Shown piece after piece: positions 35,815-46,221 of a stretch of 64,000 nt of DNA (positions are counted from its first letter, which is position 1; every line of letters starts with the position of its first letter). Location of the stretch: positions 2,852,001-2,916,000 of the forward strand of contig WUJK01000003.1 in the NCBI GenBank assembly GCA_011317545.1. The letters are read 5' to 3'. A program made the position numbers and the translations under genes. Source of the stretch: Coniella vitis (lineage: Eukaryota > Ascomycota > Sordariomycetes > Diaporthales > Schizoparmaceae). The notes under the pieces are model-generated. The model saw nothing but the letters and a program-made list of their open reading frames with translations. It made no database searches and was not told where the DNA came from.

Positions 35815-36440
35815 GGCCGCTATATAGTCAAGGCGATGAATGTGTGCATGCTGTCAGCGTTGGAGAACCAAGATTCGAATGGTCCGGGGCTATAGAGCTG
35901 TGATGAGGTCGCAGTCGAAGAAATGGTCCAAGAGGAGGTGAAGAGAAAAAGACAGAGCCCTATCTCTAGCCTTGCCTCGGTTGCCGCTGATCGGTGGGAT
36001 AAGAAGCTGGGGTAGCAGGTCTGGCAGGGTGCCAGTACGTAGGTAGTATCCAGAAGTACAAGGCTACTATGTACAAGGCTACACAGTACTTCGGTACTTC
36101 TCCTACAGGGGTCTACCTTCAAGGGACGGCTAGTGCCAGGGTGGGTCCTGGCTCGACCGCTACCGGGGCATGACGTGCGCTCTAAAATTAATCCCATGTG
36201 GCCCTCTGAGCGTGTTCATTCTCGACTCTTCAAGTACCTTTTTCGCATCCCTTAGCCGCGCCAACCACTTGGACCACCACCATCAGGAGGGCAACGAAGA
36301 CCTCCACTGTCATTTGTCGACCGGATACACCAACAAGGGCTGCGGGACAAGCCCACTCGTCTTAATGATTCACTCTATATTTTGCCCAAAGACACAGACG
36401 ACGACTTGCTTGGACGATTATCGCTTGTTAGGCTCCCGCC
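35815..36440. promoter_or_regulatory. Divergent promoter region, PEX10 / ERD1-like
   Basis: 626 nt between divergent start codons. It contains one TACTATGTA motif at 36065-36073, followed by the related ACAGTAC. No coding frame. Confidence 0.45.
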
Positions 36441-37781
36441 ATGGACGGCGATCCTGCTGTTGAGCCGCAGCTCGACTCCTTCAGCCTGACCTTCCCCCTT
36501 CCGTATCGCGTTGCCTTCATTGTCGTCCTCGGTGAGTTTGTGTGACGCGGATTGCCCGTTGTGTCGCGCCGCCCTTGAGCTCAAGCATCGGTTTTGCTAA
36601 CGTGGCTCATCAACCACTCTCCAGCTGTTTGGGGATGGGGCAGCAACCTACACTACCTGTACGACCGCAAGATCGATGTGCCATCGCTCATCCGCTACCC
36701 ATCAAGGCCGTCTGCCTCGCATCCGCCGCACCATCTCTCCACTTACCGCCTCGCAACCGTTCTGACCACGACTTTTCTCCTCTCGATTGTCGCGTTCTGG
36801 CTTTGTGCCCACCGCAACCCGACTCTTGTTGTCTACTATGACTGGATGCCCATGAGCTACCTTCTCGTTCTCGCCATCCTCTTCGTGCTCCCGTTGCGAT
36901 CCTTTTCTCTCAGCCATAGCGGCCGCAGTCGCCTGGTCTCGACCCTCAAGCGTGTCAGCATTGGCGGGCTGGCACAAGCAAGCGATGGCAAATTCGGCGA
37001 TGTTCTCCTGGCCGATGTCCTGACTTCATATGCAAAGGTCATGGGCGACTTGTTTGTCTGCATCTGCATGATGTTCTTCCACGGCACCGCGGGGAGCGCA
37101 ACCGACCGACCGGACCGAAACTGCGGCGGCCGCGTGCTCGTGCCCCTCATCATGGCAATACCCTACCTAATCCGCTTCCGCCAGTGTTTGATCGAGTACT
37201 TTCGCGTGCGCCGCGCGCCGTACAAGGAGAGCGCCGGCTGGGGCGGCCAGCACCTTGCCAACGCAGCCAAATACGCGACTGCCTTCCCCGTCATCATCTT
37301 TAGCGCCCTGCAGCGGAACCTGCCCAACACGACCGACTACGACGCTCAGCGGGCGGGGCTGTACCGCGCGTGGGTGTTTGCCTGTCTGGTCAATAGTCTC
37401 TACAGCTTCTACTGGGACGTGACCAAAGATTGGGACCTGACGCTCTTTGCAGGAGCCAGAGAGCGCAACGCGCCGGATCATGCCTTTGGCTTACGGCGGA
37501 GGCTCATGGTAGGCAATGGCCCGCCCACGTACTACATGGTCATTGTCATGGACCTCATGCTCCGATGCACATGGTCGCTCAAGCTCAGCCCGCACCTGGA
37601 CCACATTACCGATTTTGAGAGCTCCATTTTTGTCATTGAGTTTCTCGAAGTCTTTCGGCGATGGGTCTGGATTTTTTTCCGAGTCGAGACGGAGTGGTTG
37701 CGCAATTCGCATACACCGGGCGTCGAGGTCGACGATATCCTTCTTGGCGATTACCAGGGCAAGTACGAGGACGAGGAATAG
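36441..37781 (+). CDS. ERD1: ERD1-like EXS-domain membrane protein
   Basis: Multi-pass Golgi/ER protein; yeast Erd1 recycles phosphate from Golgi glycosylation and is needed for retention of lumenal ER proteins and Golgi enzymes. Exons 36441-36531 and 36625-37781 encode 415 residues (yeast Erd1 is about 360). The 93-nt intron splits an Ala codon before VWGWGSNLHYLYDRKID, a characteristic opening of the family. Hydrophobic segments include VLTTTFLLSIVAFWLCA and YLLVLAILFVLPL. The EXS signature region is present: LIRFRQCLIEYFR, HLANAAKYATAFPVII, VNSLYSFYWDVTKDWDLTLF and EFLEVFRRWVWIFFRVETEW. The acidic C-terminus is DYQGKYEDEE. EXS family certain; ERD1 rather than the larger SYG1/PHO81 type is inferred from size and the missing SPX domain. 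Confidence 0.88.
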
Positions 37782-38360
37782 AGATTCTCGACTCTGCCGG
37801 TCTGCGCCGCTGAAGGGTGCTACCAGTTTCGGAAATGCCGGTAGACTCTGGACTTGGACTGGAACCTCACATTTTCTTGCTATATACTGCTCTTTACAAA
37901 TAAATCCTGTGGGGAGAAAAATGCATATCTACAAACCAGTACACCACTTCTCGCTCGTATTGCAAAGCCAGAGGATCTCCAATCTATATAGAGAACTGTA
38001 GCTAACGAATAGCGCGCTGGACCAGTTCAGGACACAAAGGCTGGACCGACACATTACAGTCCTGGCAGCGGCGTATCCTCTCCAAATGCTCTCTGGAAGG
38101 CTACGATACTCGTCTTCATTTATTACTTCTATATGAGTGTATATGTATGTCTAGGACCCGCGGCTTTCTCTTGACAGGTTAATTTTCCACAACGCCGAAC
38201 GTGCAATGCTAAAAAAAAAAGGAGAAGAAGAATATCAAAAGGGTATCAAAACAGCAAAGAGACTTTGAAGTGGAAACCCCCACCCAAAATCATGAAGAGG
38301 GATTCGGATATCCCAACGGGGCTTTCCTCCCATTGCCCCATCTTTTTTCTTTCTTCCCTT
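37782..38360. other. Intergenic, convergent ERD1-like / KTR-like
   Basis: 579 nt between convergent stop codons, with an A run near 38211-38220. No coding frame or other feature seen. Confidence 0.55.
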
Positions 38361-40068
38361 TCACAAGAGCCACGTCATCCACGGGCGATCCGGACGGGTA
38401 GGCTGCTTCAACTTGTTGGTACAGTAGCCCGGGAAGTTGATCGCTTTGCTCGAGTCGCAGGTACACCGACAGCCGACACCGCCGTCCTTTTCGTCGCTGT
38501 ACAGGGCATCGCCCAGCGCCAGGGAGCCCCGGAGTTGCCCTCCCGGCGCGTTGGCCGGGCAGGTTTGAAAGGACCCGTGGCGGTAGGCAAAGTCGCTAAA
38601 GTGGTGGACTTGGTCGGGTCGGGCGAGCATGCCGACGGCTAGGGAGTGTACGGCTGCGTCTCCCCACTTGTGGATCAAAGAACTGTCAGCTTAGGGTTCT
38701 TTGTTGGGGGGGGGGGGGAGAGTTCCCATGGTCTATCTGCCTGGTGTTCTGGTACGGGGCAAGATGGAGGCACGAGAAGGGGAAGAAGCCCGGTGGAGGG
38801 GAGAACAAAAGGATGACGGAAGAAGACTGAGGGACCACGACAACAAGCAAGAAAAAAGAAGAAGAAAAACACAAAAAGGCTCACCCTCTCCTTATAGAAG
38901 CCGCCCTTTGCATCCAGATACTCAAACAAGCCCTGATACTGGCGACTCCGAAAGAAATCCAAGTCGGCAATCTCAAAATTACTCCAGTAATGGCACAGGC
39001 TCCACACGTCGCCATACCGATCATGCAGCGGACTCCAGCGCATCCAGCGGCGGAAAGGGTAAGGCAGCCAGCTGGCCTGCATCATGGCCGTCCACAGGCC
39101 GCCTCCGGCCGCCGTGGGGATCATCTGGCTCTCCTTCCAGTCGGAGACGTGGCGGAACAGCGTGGGGCACGTGTCGGGCTCCTCCCAGAGGCTGATGGTC
39201 CAGCCGTAGACCTTGCCGCGGCGGGCCATTTCGGCAAAGGGGTCGTAGGTGATGGAGCAGGAGAAGTCGACGCCTGGTTCGAGGCGCCAGTACCATTTGT
39301 ATGGTGCGAGGGCGTCGTGGGTGTAGAATTTTCTAGCAGAGGGGTTAATTGGGTTCGTTGAAGCGGTTCGTCTTTCTCTCTTTCTCACATCCCTTCCAGC
39401 CACACGCACATATAGACAGCTTATGAACTTGGAGGCTGAACAGCAGAGCCAGCTTATATGCCAACCAAGGAAGGGGTGGTTGGGGGTTCCTTGGATAAGG
39501 AAAGGCAAGGGGAGCAGAACCAGCAAAATCAAAAAGAAAGAAATACATACCCTGAAAAGAATCGACACATGTGGTGATAGCTCTCGAGCCCGCCATAGTG
39601 CACCCCTCGCTCACCCTGGTCCAGGATGCTCTGTCGCGCCGCCTCCTCGTCCACGCCCGGTGGATAGGACCAGTCGTCGCGGGCCACGACCTCGAAGCGC
39701 GCATTCCCGCGGGCCGTCTGGTTCAGGACGCGCACAAACTCGGGGTCCCAGGGCTGGTCGTTGAGAAAGACGTAGGGGTAGTGGAACCAGCGGTTGAACT
39801 TGTCCTCGACCGAGGCGACGGTGTGGCGCGCGTCGTCGAGGTCCGAGTTGCGGGCGAGCATGACGAGGGCGGCATCCTGGCGGCCCGTCGCGTTGGTCAG
39901 GGCGAGGGGTTCCTGGCAGCCGGTGGCAAAGGGCGGGTCGAGGTCGTGCGCGGGTCGGGGAATGTCGAAGCGGCGCCAGTGGAGAAAGACTTCAATGGCA
40001 AAGGGGAGGATGATGGAGGCGCAAATGAGCATGAGGCGCCGCGAGGGCGGCGGAAGGGACTGGAACAT
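38361..40068 (-). CDS. Alpha-1,2-mannosyltransferase, KTR/KRE2 family (GT15)
   Basis: Golgi type II membrane enzyme that transfers mannose from GDP-mannose to O- and N-linked glycans of cell-wall proteins. Exons in transcript order 40068-39551, 39332-38885 and 38666-38361 give 423 residues; both introns are 218 nt. A signal anchor is seen at about residues 10-30 (RLMLICASIILPFAIEVFL). GT15 marks: RKNSDLDDAR-like start of the catalytic domain (ARNSDLDDARHTV), YPYVFLNDQPWD, GGLESYHHMCRFFSGKFY, YKWYWRLEPGVDFSC, WSLCHYWSNFEIADLDFFRS (conserved Glu, the proposed nucleophile), GFYKERWGDAAVHSLAVG and the Cys-rich end CRCTCD...YCTNKL. The last acceptor (ACAAG before 38666) restores the invariant ERWGDA. 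The exact KTR subfamily is not assigned. Confidence 0.92.
38706..38718. repeat. G13 tract in KTR-like intron
   Basis: Thirteen G on the plus strand, inside the second intron of the mannosyltransferase gene, so C13 in its transcript, about 40 nt upstream of the acceptor. Confidence 0.95.
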
Positions 40069-40465
40069 TGTTTTCGTTTGTGTGTTGTGGTGCGGGCGTG
40101 GGTGTCAGCATGGGCGTGGATTTGCTGTCGCATAGGAGATGACAATAAGGAGAAGGAAGTTTTTTTTTTTGGTGATCTGTGGCGGCACGGTTGGCTTGGG
40201 AAGTCGGTCACGGACACGAGCCCAGAACCTCTAGACTATTTCGATATGCCGTTTCTTTTTCTGTTTCCTCTTTCTGCCTCTTCGTTTTTCGTTTTCCCCC
40301 TTTCTTTGGGTATTAAGGTTTGTCGTCTTGTCGGTGTGTTGGTGGAGAGTCGAGCATCAACAGCCTCCAAACAGCGACAAACAAGGGCAATCCTTGGGAA
40401 AGGGTCTCCCCTAGACGACAGAGTTGTGTCTGTGTCTGTGTGTCTGTGTTTGCAATCAAAGCACC

Positions 40466-40491
40466 GCAGCACAGCACAGCACAGCACAGCA
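40466..40491. repeat. Pentamer tandem repeat (CAGCA)n
   Basis: About five exact units of a CAGCA/ACAGC pentamer, upstream of the mannosyltransferase start codon. Confidence 0.9.
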
Positions 40492-41027
40492 CGTGGAAAA
40501 GAGGGCACAGTCCCTTGCTGGGGTGGTCGAGGTCACGGATGCCACGGAGACGGAGGTAAAACGAACGGCGAAAAGGAGATGGGATGGGCCGAGCACATAG
40601 TAGTCCGAGCAGGGCAGACTGCTTCTGTTCTCTGTCTCGAGCGAGAGTGGTGGCATCAAGAGTATGTGGCGGGCACGAGGGGGCCGCAAGGTTGAGGAGA
40701 CGCTACCACAGAGTAGTAATAAGACGAGTTTAGGTTCCGTTGACTCGGATCGTCTACGGATCTGACAACTCCACCGGCCAAAGCATGCGAAGGCCGACGA
40801 ATCAAGGACGGCCGCCAGGAGCAATCGGCACAGGAGGATTGGCCAGGTGTGAGATGGAGCATCAGAACAGCCCGAGAAAAGAAGAGACGCCGCGCTTCAT
40901 GAGGTTATGATGACAGGCTCAAAGCAGGCGTGGGCCGCCTCGCAGCGTAGGATTCCGTCGGCAAGGCTGCGTCACGTCCGGGTGACGCCACAGACGTTGC
41001 GGATTTGGTGACAGTGCCATGCTCTAC

Positions 41028-41078
41028 AATGCCAATGCCAATGCCAGTGCCAGTTGCCAGTGCCAGTGCCAGTGCCAG
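41028..41078. repeat. Hexamer tandem repeat, TGCCAG/TGCCAA
   Basis: About eight imperfect 6-nt units (ATGCCA, GTGCCA and one TTGCCA) in intergenic DNA. Confidence 0.9.
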
Positions 41079-43177
41079 GTAGCCATGGGCCCCCATCCCA
41101 TTGTGGGACACTGGAGACGCGGACCCACTGGCTTGGTGGCCCTGCCTCCATCTTGATGGACTCTTGGCTGTGGACGGTGAGAATCCCAGAGCCTCTTTTC
41201 TCCCTCTTCTTCGCTCCCTCTGGCTCCCTCCTTCTCTCTCGTTTCATCTTCCGACGGCCAAAAACAAACACGCCGTTTACCTTTCTACCACGCACATTGG
41301 CATGGCGCCGTCGTCTTGCTCCAAGGGCTGTGCTGCAGAGGGGGCTGAGCCTCAGACGCTGAAACTATATATGGCACAGACACACAGGCCTCATCGTAGT
41401 ATTGTTGCATTGCCGTGCAAAAGCCGCGTCATATCCCCATGAACCCATGACCCGTTTCCGCCCAGGCAGCAGCGGGATATATTAGCACTATGTACTATGA
41501 GCTGGCCGCCAAAAGAACCCGCAAGAAAAAAAAGAAAAGAAAAGAACAGCAAGCGCATCGGCAGCGTCTCCTTCTCTTCTCTCGGCCCCATATTGTGGAG
41601 CAGTGGCTGTGCCACCGTAAGCTTAAACCACTGAAATGCCCACTCTTTCTCCACTAGAAACACCCAGCCATGCTGGTGGTGGTCAGATTGTTTTACTAGG
41701 GTACATAGTATGTGTGCCTGAATACCCGTTTGGCCCCCATCTGGATGCCAGGTACCACACCGGAAATCTTCTGGTCATGCAATAGCAGCTGCTCTGGGAC
41801 GCGGCTGCTCGTCTTGGCGATTGGGGTCGATACTGTTTCAGTGTTTTTTTTAAGTTTTTTTTTTTTTGAGTTTCCTGTTTATCTATTACCTATTTTATTC
41901 TCTTACTTATTGCCTGGGAAGGCACGACATGTCCCCCCCCCCCCTTAAACTAGTCACGTGGCCCTGTGAATCTACCGCCTTAAGTACAAGTAGCTTCCCA
42001 GCTTCACTGGCAGCTGGCAGACTGGTTGCCGCCAAGCCTGCGGAACATTTACCCGCCCCCTCGTCCACGGCGATTGACCAATGACGCCGCGCCCAGTCCG
42101 CCAGCTTACTACTATGTACATAGCATGACTTTACCATAGCAAGGCAGCAGTGGAAGGCAGTCAGCCATTTCTCGGACTCGTCCCTCGGATCCCATTTACA
42201 TGTCTGAGGGCTCGACTCGTGAATGCACACCATCCGTGCCAATCACAGACCGCCCTGTTCATACCAACCCTTTGCCTCCACGGAAACTCAATTGGCTGAC
42301 GCTCTAAGTTCAGACCCGGGTGGGCACAAGGTCGAATCCTTGCATAGCTATTACTATATAGCCATCAACATGGGCAGCGACTCTTGCGCCAGCCACCATC
42401 AAACCTCTTGCGCGACTGACACCAACGCAGGGCACGCCAACCTGACTTGCGTCTGCTCTCATCCGCTGGTGTTGGCGCAATGGCCTGTCTCGTCGCTATC
42501 AGAAGCCATCAGCGCAAGCAGAGCGAGAATCGACCCCGCCCCCGCCAACCAGAAAGAAAACAATCCTGTGCCGTCGGAATTTCCTACAACAAGCGGAACA
42601 AGGTTCTCTGTTCAAGAGCGGGTGCTGAAGCAAGACACTGGAATGCACTTGGCCTTCCGTCTCTGGCTCGCGACCCTCCAAAAGCCGATATGAGGGCATT
42701 TTTGCTGCACAAGCGTTGCCCCGGCTTGTGTGCTTTGAGCGTAGCCCGCGGGAGGCGGGAGGGATAGTCTTGCACAGCTCTTTGGTTAACCAGTGTTAAC
42801 CCAAAAATAGAGGCTCCAGACGTGAATCGTGCACATGTTGATCGCTGCAAGCGGACTTTTGCGAACCGCTTCTTTGTTGCTGCCAAAGGTCTGATGACGC
42901 GCACTCATCGCCGCAGAGAACGCACCGTGAAAGCCTAATTCCCTGGCTTTTTACAAAGACAATGGCCCGTCTTTGCTGCCATGCCGTGCTCCTTCTCCTC
43001 CTGGGCTAACGAGCGAAGGGAGAAAATGAAAAAGAACGAAAAAGGCCGCTCAATACGGTTCTCCTCGTTTGGTGCCAGAGACGAAGCTTGAAGCTCAACA
43101 CTCAAAGCAACGAGTTGTGACTCTTGTAACCCACCACGGATACACTGATACTACCAACACACAAGCCAGCAGAGGAA

Positions 43178-45496
43178 ATGGCGGCGTGCGAGCTGGCACT
43201 AGCATTGTCACCCAGTTTGCAAGAGGCTACTCACGCACATCTCTTCGCGCCGCCTTTGAACCGCACGGGCTACGAGATTAAGGCTTTGCCTCCGCTTCCG
43301 CTCCAGCAAAGATCCTACACCGCGTCCCTCACTTCGAGCTGCACGCATTCCCTGCCTACAAAGTACGCCGACGCTGCCGAGAATATACCCTTTTTCTTTG
43401 AGTGGGAGAGAGAAGAGAGTCCTGGAAACACAGTCAGGTTGTTTCAAAAGCCCCAATCACTCGAATCAAGCCACTTCAAGCTCCAGCCGAGACCACACTC
43501 GGCTGGCCTGTTGGAAGACACACACCGACCCGACTATTTGCTCTTGGACGAGGTGACAAGGCTGCCTCGTTTGCGGCTCATACCAAAGCCTAGCCCGACT
43601 GTCCCTCACACCGCGCCCCTTGACGTGCCGACAGCTGCGCACGCCTTTCTCGAGCCCACTATCGATGCAGCCACCCTCCAACAGCTGCCGCACCCAAGAG
43701 ACCGCTTTCTCTCTCAGCCCAGAGCAAGCATTCCAAAGATCCTGCAGTTGACAGGCAACACCAGCGCGCCAGCAAGTTTCTCGGTAGACACGCCCACTTT
43801 GCATGATTCTCCCCAAAAGATCCAACAGCTCACTGGTCTGGATGTGCGCGACATGCGCTCCAGTCAGGACCACATACCCACTATGGGCCGAGACAAGGCA
43901 TCTCTTTGCTCCGAGGCGAGCTCGGCCTTTTCTGGCGAAGACGCCTACTCGGATAGCGTGCCCTACGAGCTGGCAGAGTCGGATCATGCGCTCTCGTACG
44001 TAGACAGCATAGATGCTGTAAGGACGCCTCTTGCGCCTCCCAGATTCAACATGTTCAAGCCTGGACCTGATCGGCAATTCCCAGACGAACATCACAAGGG
44101 CATAAATAGCCCAGCCTCTGCCTCTTCCATGTCCATCTTCCGCCCCAATCGATTGATTCCTGATGCATACGCGCCTGAGGAGCGAGTTGGCGCGGCACCA
44201 TCAGCATCAGCATCAGCATCAGCATCAGCATCAGCATCAGCATCAGCATCAGCATCAGCACCAGCACCAGCACCAGCACCAGCACCAGCACCAGCACCAG
44301 CACCAGCCACCCCATCAGATGTACCTCAGAGCGACAGAGCCTCCATCATGACTTCGCTATCCAGCGAAATAAGCGACTCGGAATGGGAACTTGAACCTAC
44401 AGTTGCAGAACTTTACCATGACACGGCCGCCTCCATAGCCAAGAGCGACTGTGTCTTGGTGGGAGATCAATACCAGGCCCCAACTCTCCGCCACATCGCC
44501 TGGGACAGCGACTCTCCCAACTTCGCCACTAACAATATTCCCTCGGCGTATCTATGTACAACCACAGCCCCTACGACTACCACAGAGATGACCAACCCTC
44601 CCAGCAGTGGCAGCGAGTCGCCTGAGCCAACAGGCCATTCTCCCTTTGGCTCGCTTCACCTCTTCCAGAATCCCTTTCGCCGTAAGGGCCGCAGCATTTC
44701 GGAGCGACGAGGCCGGAGTCCCGCCCCACTGTTCGGTTCCGTCTCCTCCTCGGCCTCTGCCACAGGGCCGCCACCCTCATTGTCTCCGACGCTAACAGCA
44801 ACGGCCTGCTCGCTGTCACCGTCGATGCGCACACCCTCATTCTCACAAGCCAAGCGATTGAGCAGCCCCTATCCGCCCGTATCAAGCTCCATCCGGACAG
44901 CCGTCGATGAAGCAGAAAACAACGGCCGCCGCTCCTCGTTGCTAGCGCGCATCATGGCTAGTACAAGCGGAAGCACCAATACTAGCAATGGTGCCTGTTG
45001 TGAAGGTCAATTGACAGTCGACGCAGCAGCCGCAGCGGCGGCGGCGGCGGCGGCAGCAGAACAGCAGCAAGACTACTACCGACGGCACAGCTCCAAGGTC
45101 TCGACGGGCAGTAGCAGTGCCTTTGGCGGTAGAACACGGACTTCATCTGTTGTTTCATCGCAAGCTGATACCATACTGTTTGTTCCGACTTTGACATCTG
45201 CCACAAGCGCATCCACGGCCACCAACACGACGTCGACTACTACTGCTGCTGGTGGTGCAGAATTATCCGCAGACACGCCTAGAATATCCTGGCCAATGAG
45301 GAAACTATCCCATGCTCTTACCTCGTCCGTAACACCAGGACCTGCCGCCACGGCCAACGGGGCAGAAGATGAACCGCCCGGCTTGCTGTCGCGAACCCTC
45401 AACCACGCCAAACACGCTGCTACATGGCGAATCAAAGCGGACAAGGCTGAAAAGCGGCGAGGCAGTCTCAAGGAGCGCATCAAAGTGCTTCGGTGA
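43178..45496 (+). CDS. Uncharacterised low-complexity protein, 772 aa
   Basis: I do not recognise this protein. It is one uninterrupted frame starting at an ATG in the context GGAAATGGC. The N-terminal third has some non-repetitive sequence, including ALPPLPLQQRSYTASLTSSC, VTRLPRLRLIPKP and two related motifs, IPKILQLTGN and PQKIQQLTGL. In the middle a perfect (TCAGCA)10(CCAGCA)7 tract encodes alternating Ser-Ala then Pro-Ala. A later run of GCN codons gives about 13 Ala before Glu-Gln-Gln-Gln. Ser/Thr-rich segments dominate, with FQNPFRRKGRSISERRGRSP and a basic C-terminus (DKAEKRRGSLKERIKVLR). No signal peptide or membrane helix is seen. Phosphorylated, disordered regulatory proteins look like this, but function is unknown. 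Its long open frame and protein-like segments make it likely real. Confidence 0.75.
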   Translation: MAACELALALSPSLQEATHAHLFAPPLNRTGYEIKALPPLPLQQRSYTASLTSSCTHSLPTKYADAAENIPFFFEWEREESPGNTVRLFQKPQSLESSHFKLQPRPHSAGLLEDTHRPDYLLLDEVTRLPRLRLIPKPSPTVPHTAPLDVPTAAHAFLEPTIDAATLQQLPHPRDRFLSQPRASIPKILQLTGNTSAPASFSVDTPTLHDSPQKIQQLTGLDVRDMRSSQDHIPTMGRDKASLCSEASSAFSGEDAYSDSVPYELAESDHALSYVDSIDAVRTPLAPPRFNMFKPGPDRQFPDEHHKGINSPASASSMSIFRPNRLIPDAYAPEERVGAAPSASASASASASASASASASAPAPAPAPAPAPAPAPATPSDVPQSDRASIMTSLSSEISDSEWELEPTVAELYHDTAASIAKSDCVLVGDQYQAPTLRHIAWDSDSPNFATNNIPSAYLCTTTAPTTTTEMTNPPSSGSESPEPTGHSPFGSLHLFQNPFRRKGRSISERRGRSPAPLFGSVSSSASATGPPPSLSPTLTATACSLSPSMRTPSFSQAKRLSSPYPPVSSSIRTAVDEAENNGRRSSLLARIMASTSGSTNTSNGACCEGQLTVDAAAAAAAAAAAAEQQQDYYRRHSSKVSTGSSSAFGGRTRTSSVVSSQADTILFVPTLTSATSASTATNTTSTTTAAGGAELSADTPRISWPMRKLSHALTSSVTPGPAATANGAEDEPPGLLSRTLNHAKHAATWRIKADKAEKRRGSLKERIKVLR
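44201..44308 (+). repeat. Coding hexamer microsatellite (TCAGCA)10(CCAGCA)7
   Basis: Perfect in-frame hexamer array encoding Ser-Ala repeats then Pro-Ala repeats within the uncharacterised 772-residue protein. Being a multiple of three, length changes would keep the frame. Confidence 0.97.
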
Positions 45497-45678
45497 TTGA
45501 TGCAAAGGCCGGCCGGCTGTTTGTGCTGTGTTGTAAAAAAAGGAAGGATGAAAAGGGGGGGGGGGGGTGTATGCATTGTAGAGTGAGTGCACACATACGT
45601 AATAGAATCTTTCTTGTTTCCCTTTTTTCTTTTTCTTTTCTTTTCTTTGCTACCCCTCCTCCAAAAGACACACCACGT

Positions 45679-45723
<45 letters not shown>

Positions 45724-46221
45724 GCGAGAAAAACCATTATATACCTAGGTGGATACCCTATATAGCAGGCCAGGGCGCGCAACATACAAACTTCAGAAGC
45801 GCGCTATCCTTATCAATATATACTTGGAAACCAATCTTTTCAGTCATTGCCTTTTTTTAAGAAAAAGAAATAATCAAAAAACCTGCACAAACCTATTACA
45901 GTCTTGATCTGCGGGCTACTATTTACCATGTATAATGAGAATACATCACTGAAGAAGCAGCGGCATCGTAGTATGTTGATTCGTTGTCATTACTCGACAT
46001 GTCATCGAGATTGTGGTATCTAAACTTCTTCCTATTTCTATTACAGACCTCCATCTCGGGCCCCTCTTATTGATGTGTGCAAATGATTCCATAGTCTCCT
46101 CGCCATGAGTACAAATGCAACGTACAAGACAGGTCATATAACGTATGAATTGCCATTATCCGCAAAGGTCGTGCACCCATCTCATAATACTTTCAACTTA
46201 TCTACATTTTCCTTAAATCCC
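45497..46221. other. Intergenic, convergent genes, with G13 and (GT)n
   Basis: 725 nt between convergent genes. It contains G13 (45555-45567) and a GT microsatellite (about 45682-45717). The remainder is AT-rich with no coding frame. Confidence 0.6.
45682..45717. repeat. (GT)n microsatellite
   Basis: About 17 GT units in the 3' flank of the 772-residue protein gene. Confidence 0.95.

Larger units (their letters stand above)
40069..43177. other. Gene-poor intergenic region, 3.1 kb
   Basis: Between divergent genes. It contains an ACAGC pentamer repeat (about 40466-40491), a TGCCAG-type hexamer repeat (about 41028-41078), C12 (41933-41944) and two copies of the 9-mer motif (41702, 42110). Frames such as 42223-42693 show no recognisable domain. 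Nothing here is supported as a gene. Confidence 0.55.

Noticed and set aside
39571..40695. A 374-codon plus-strand frame
   Set aside because: It lies antisense to the first exon of the mannosyltransferase, whose protein has clear GT15 motifs; the antisense product has none.
42223..42693. A 156-codon plus-strand frame
   Set aside because: No recognisable domain, low-complexity composition, and an equally long overlapping frame.
44055..44315. Frames encoding Leu-Val, Met-Leu or His-Gln repeats opposite or beside the hexamer array
   Set aside because: These are alternative readings of the same TCAGCA/CCAGCA microsatellite inside the 772-residue gene.
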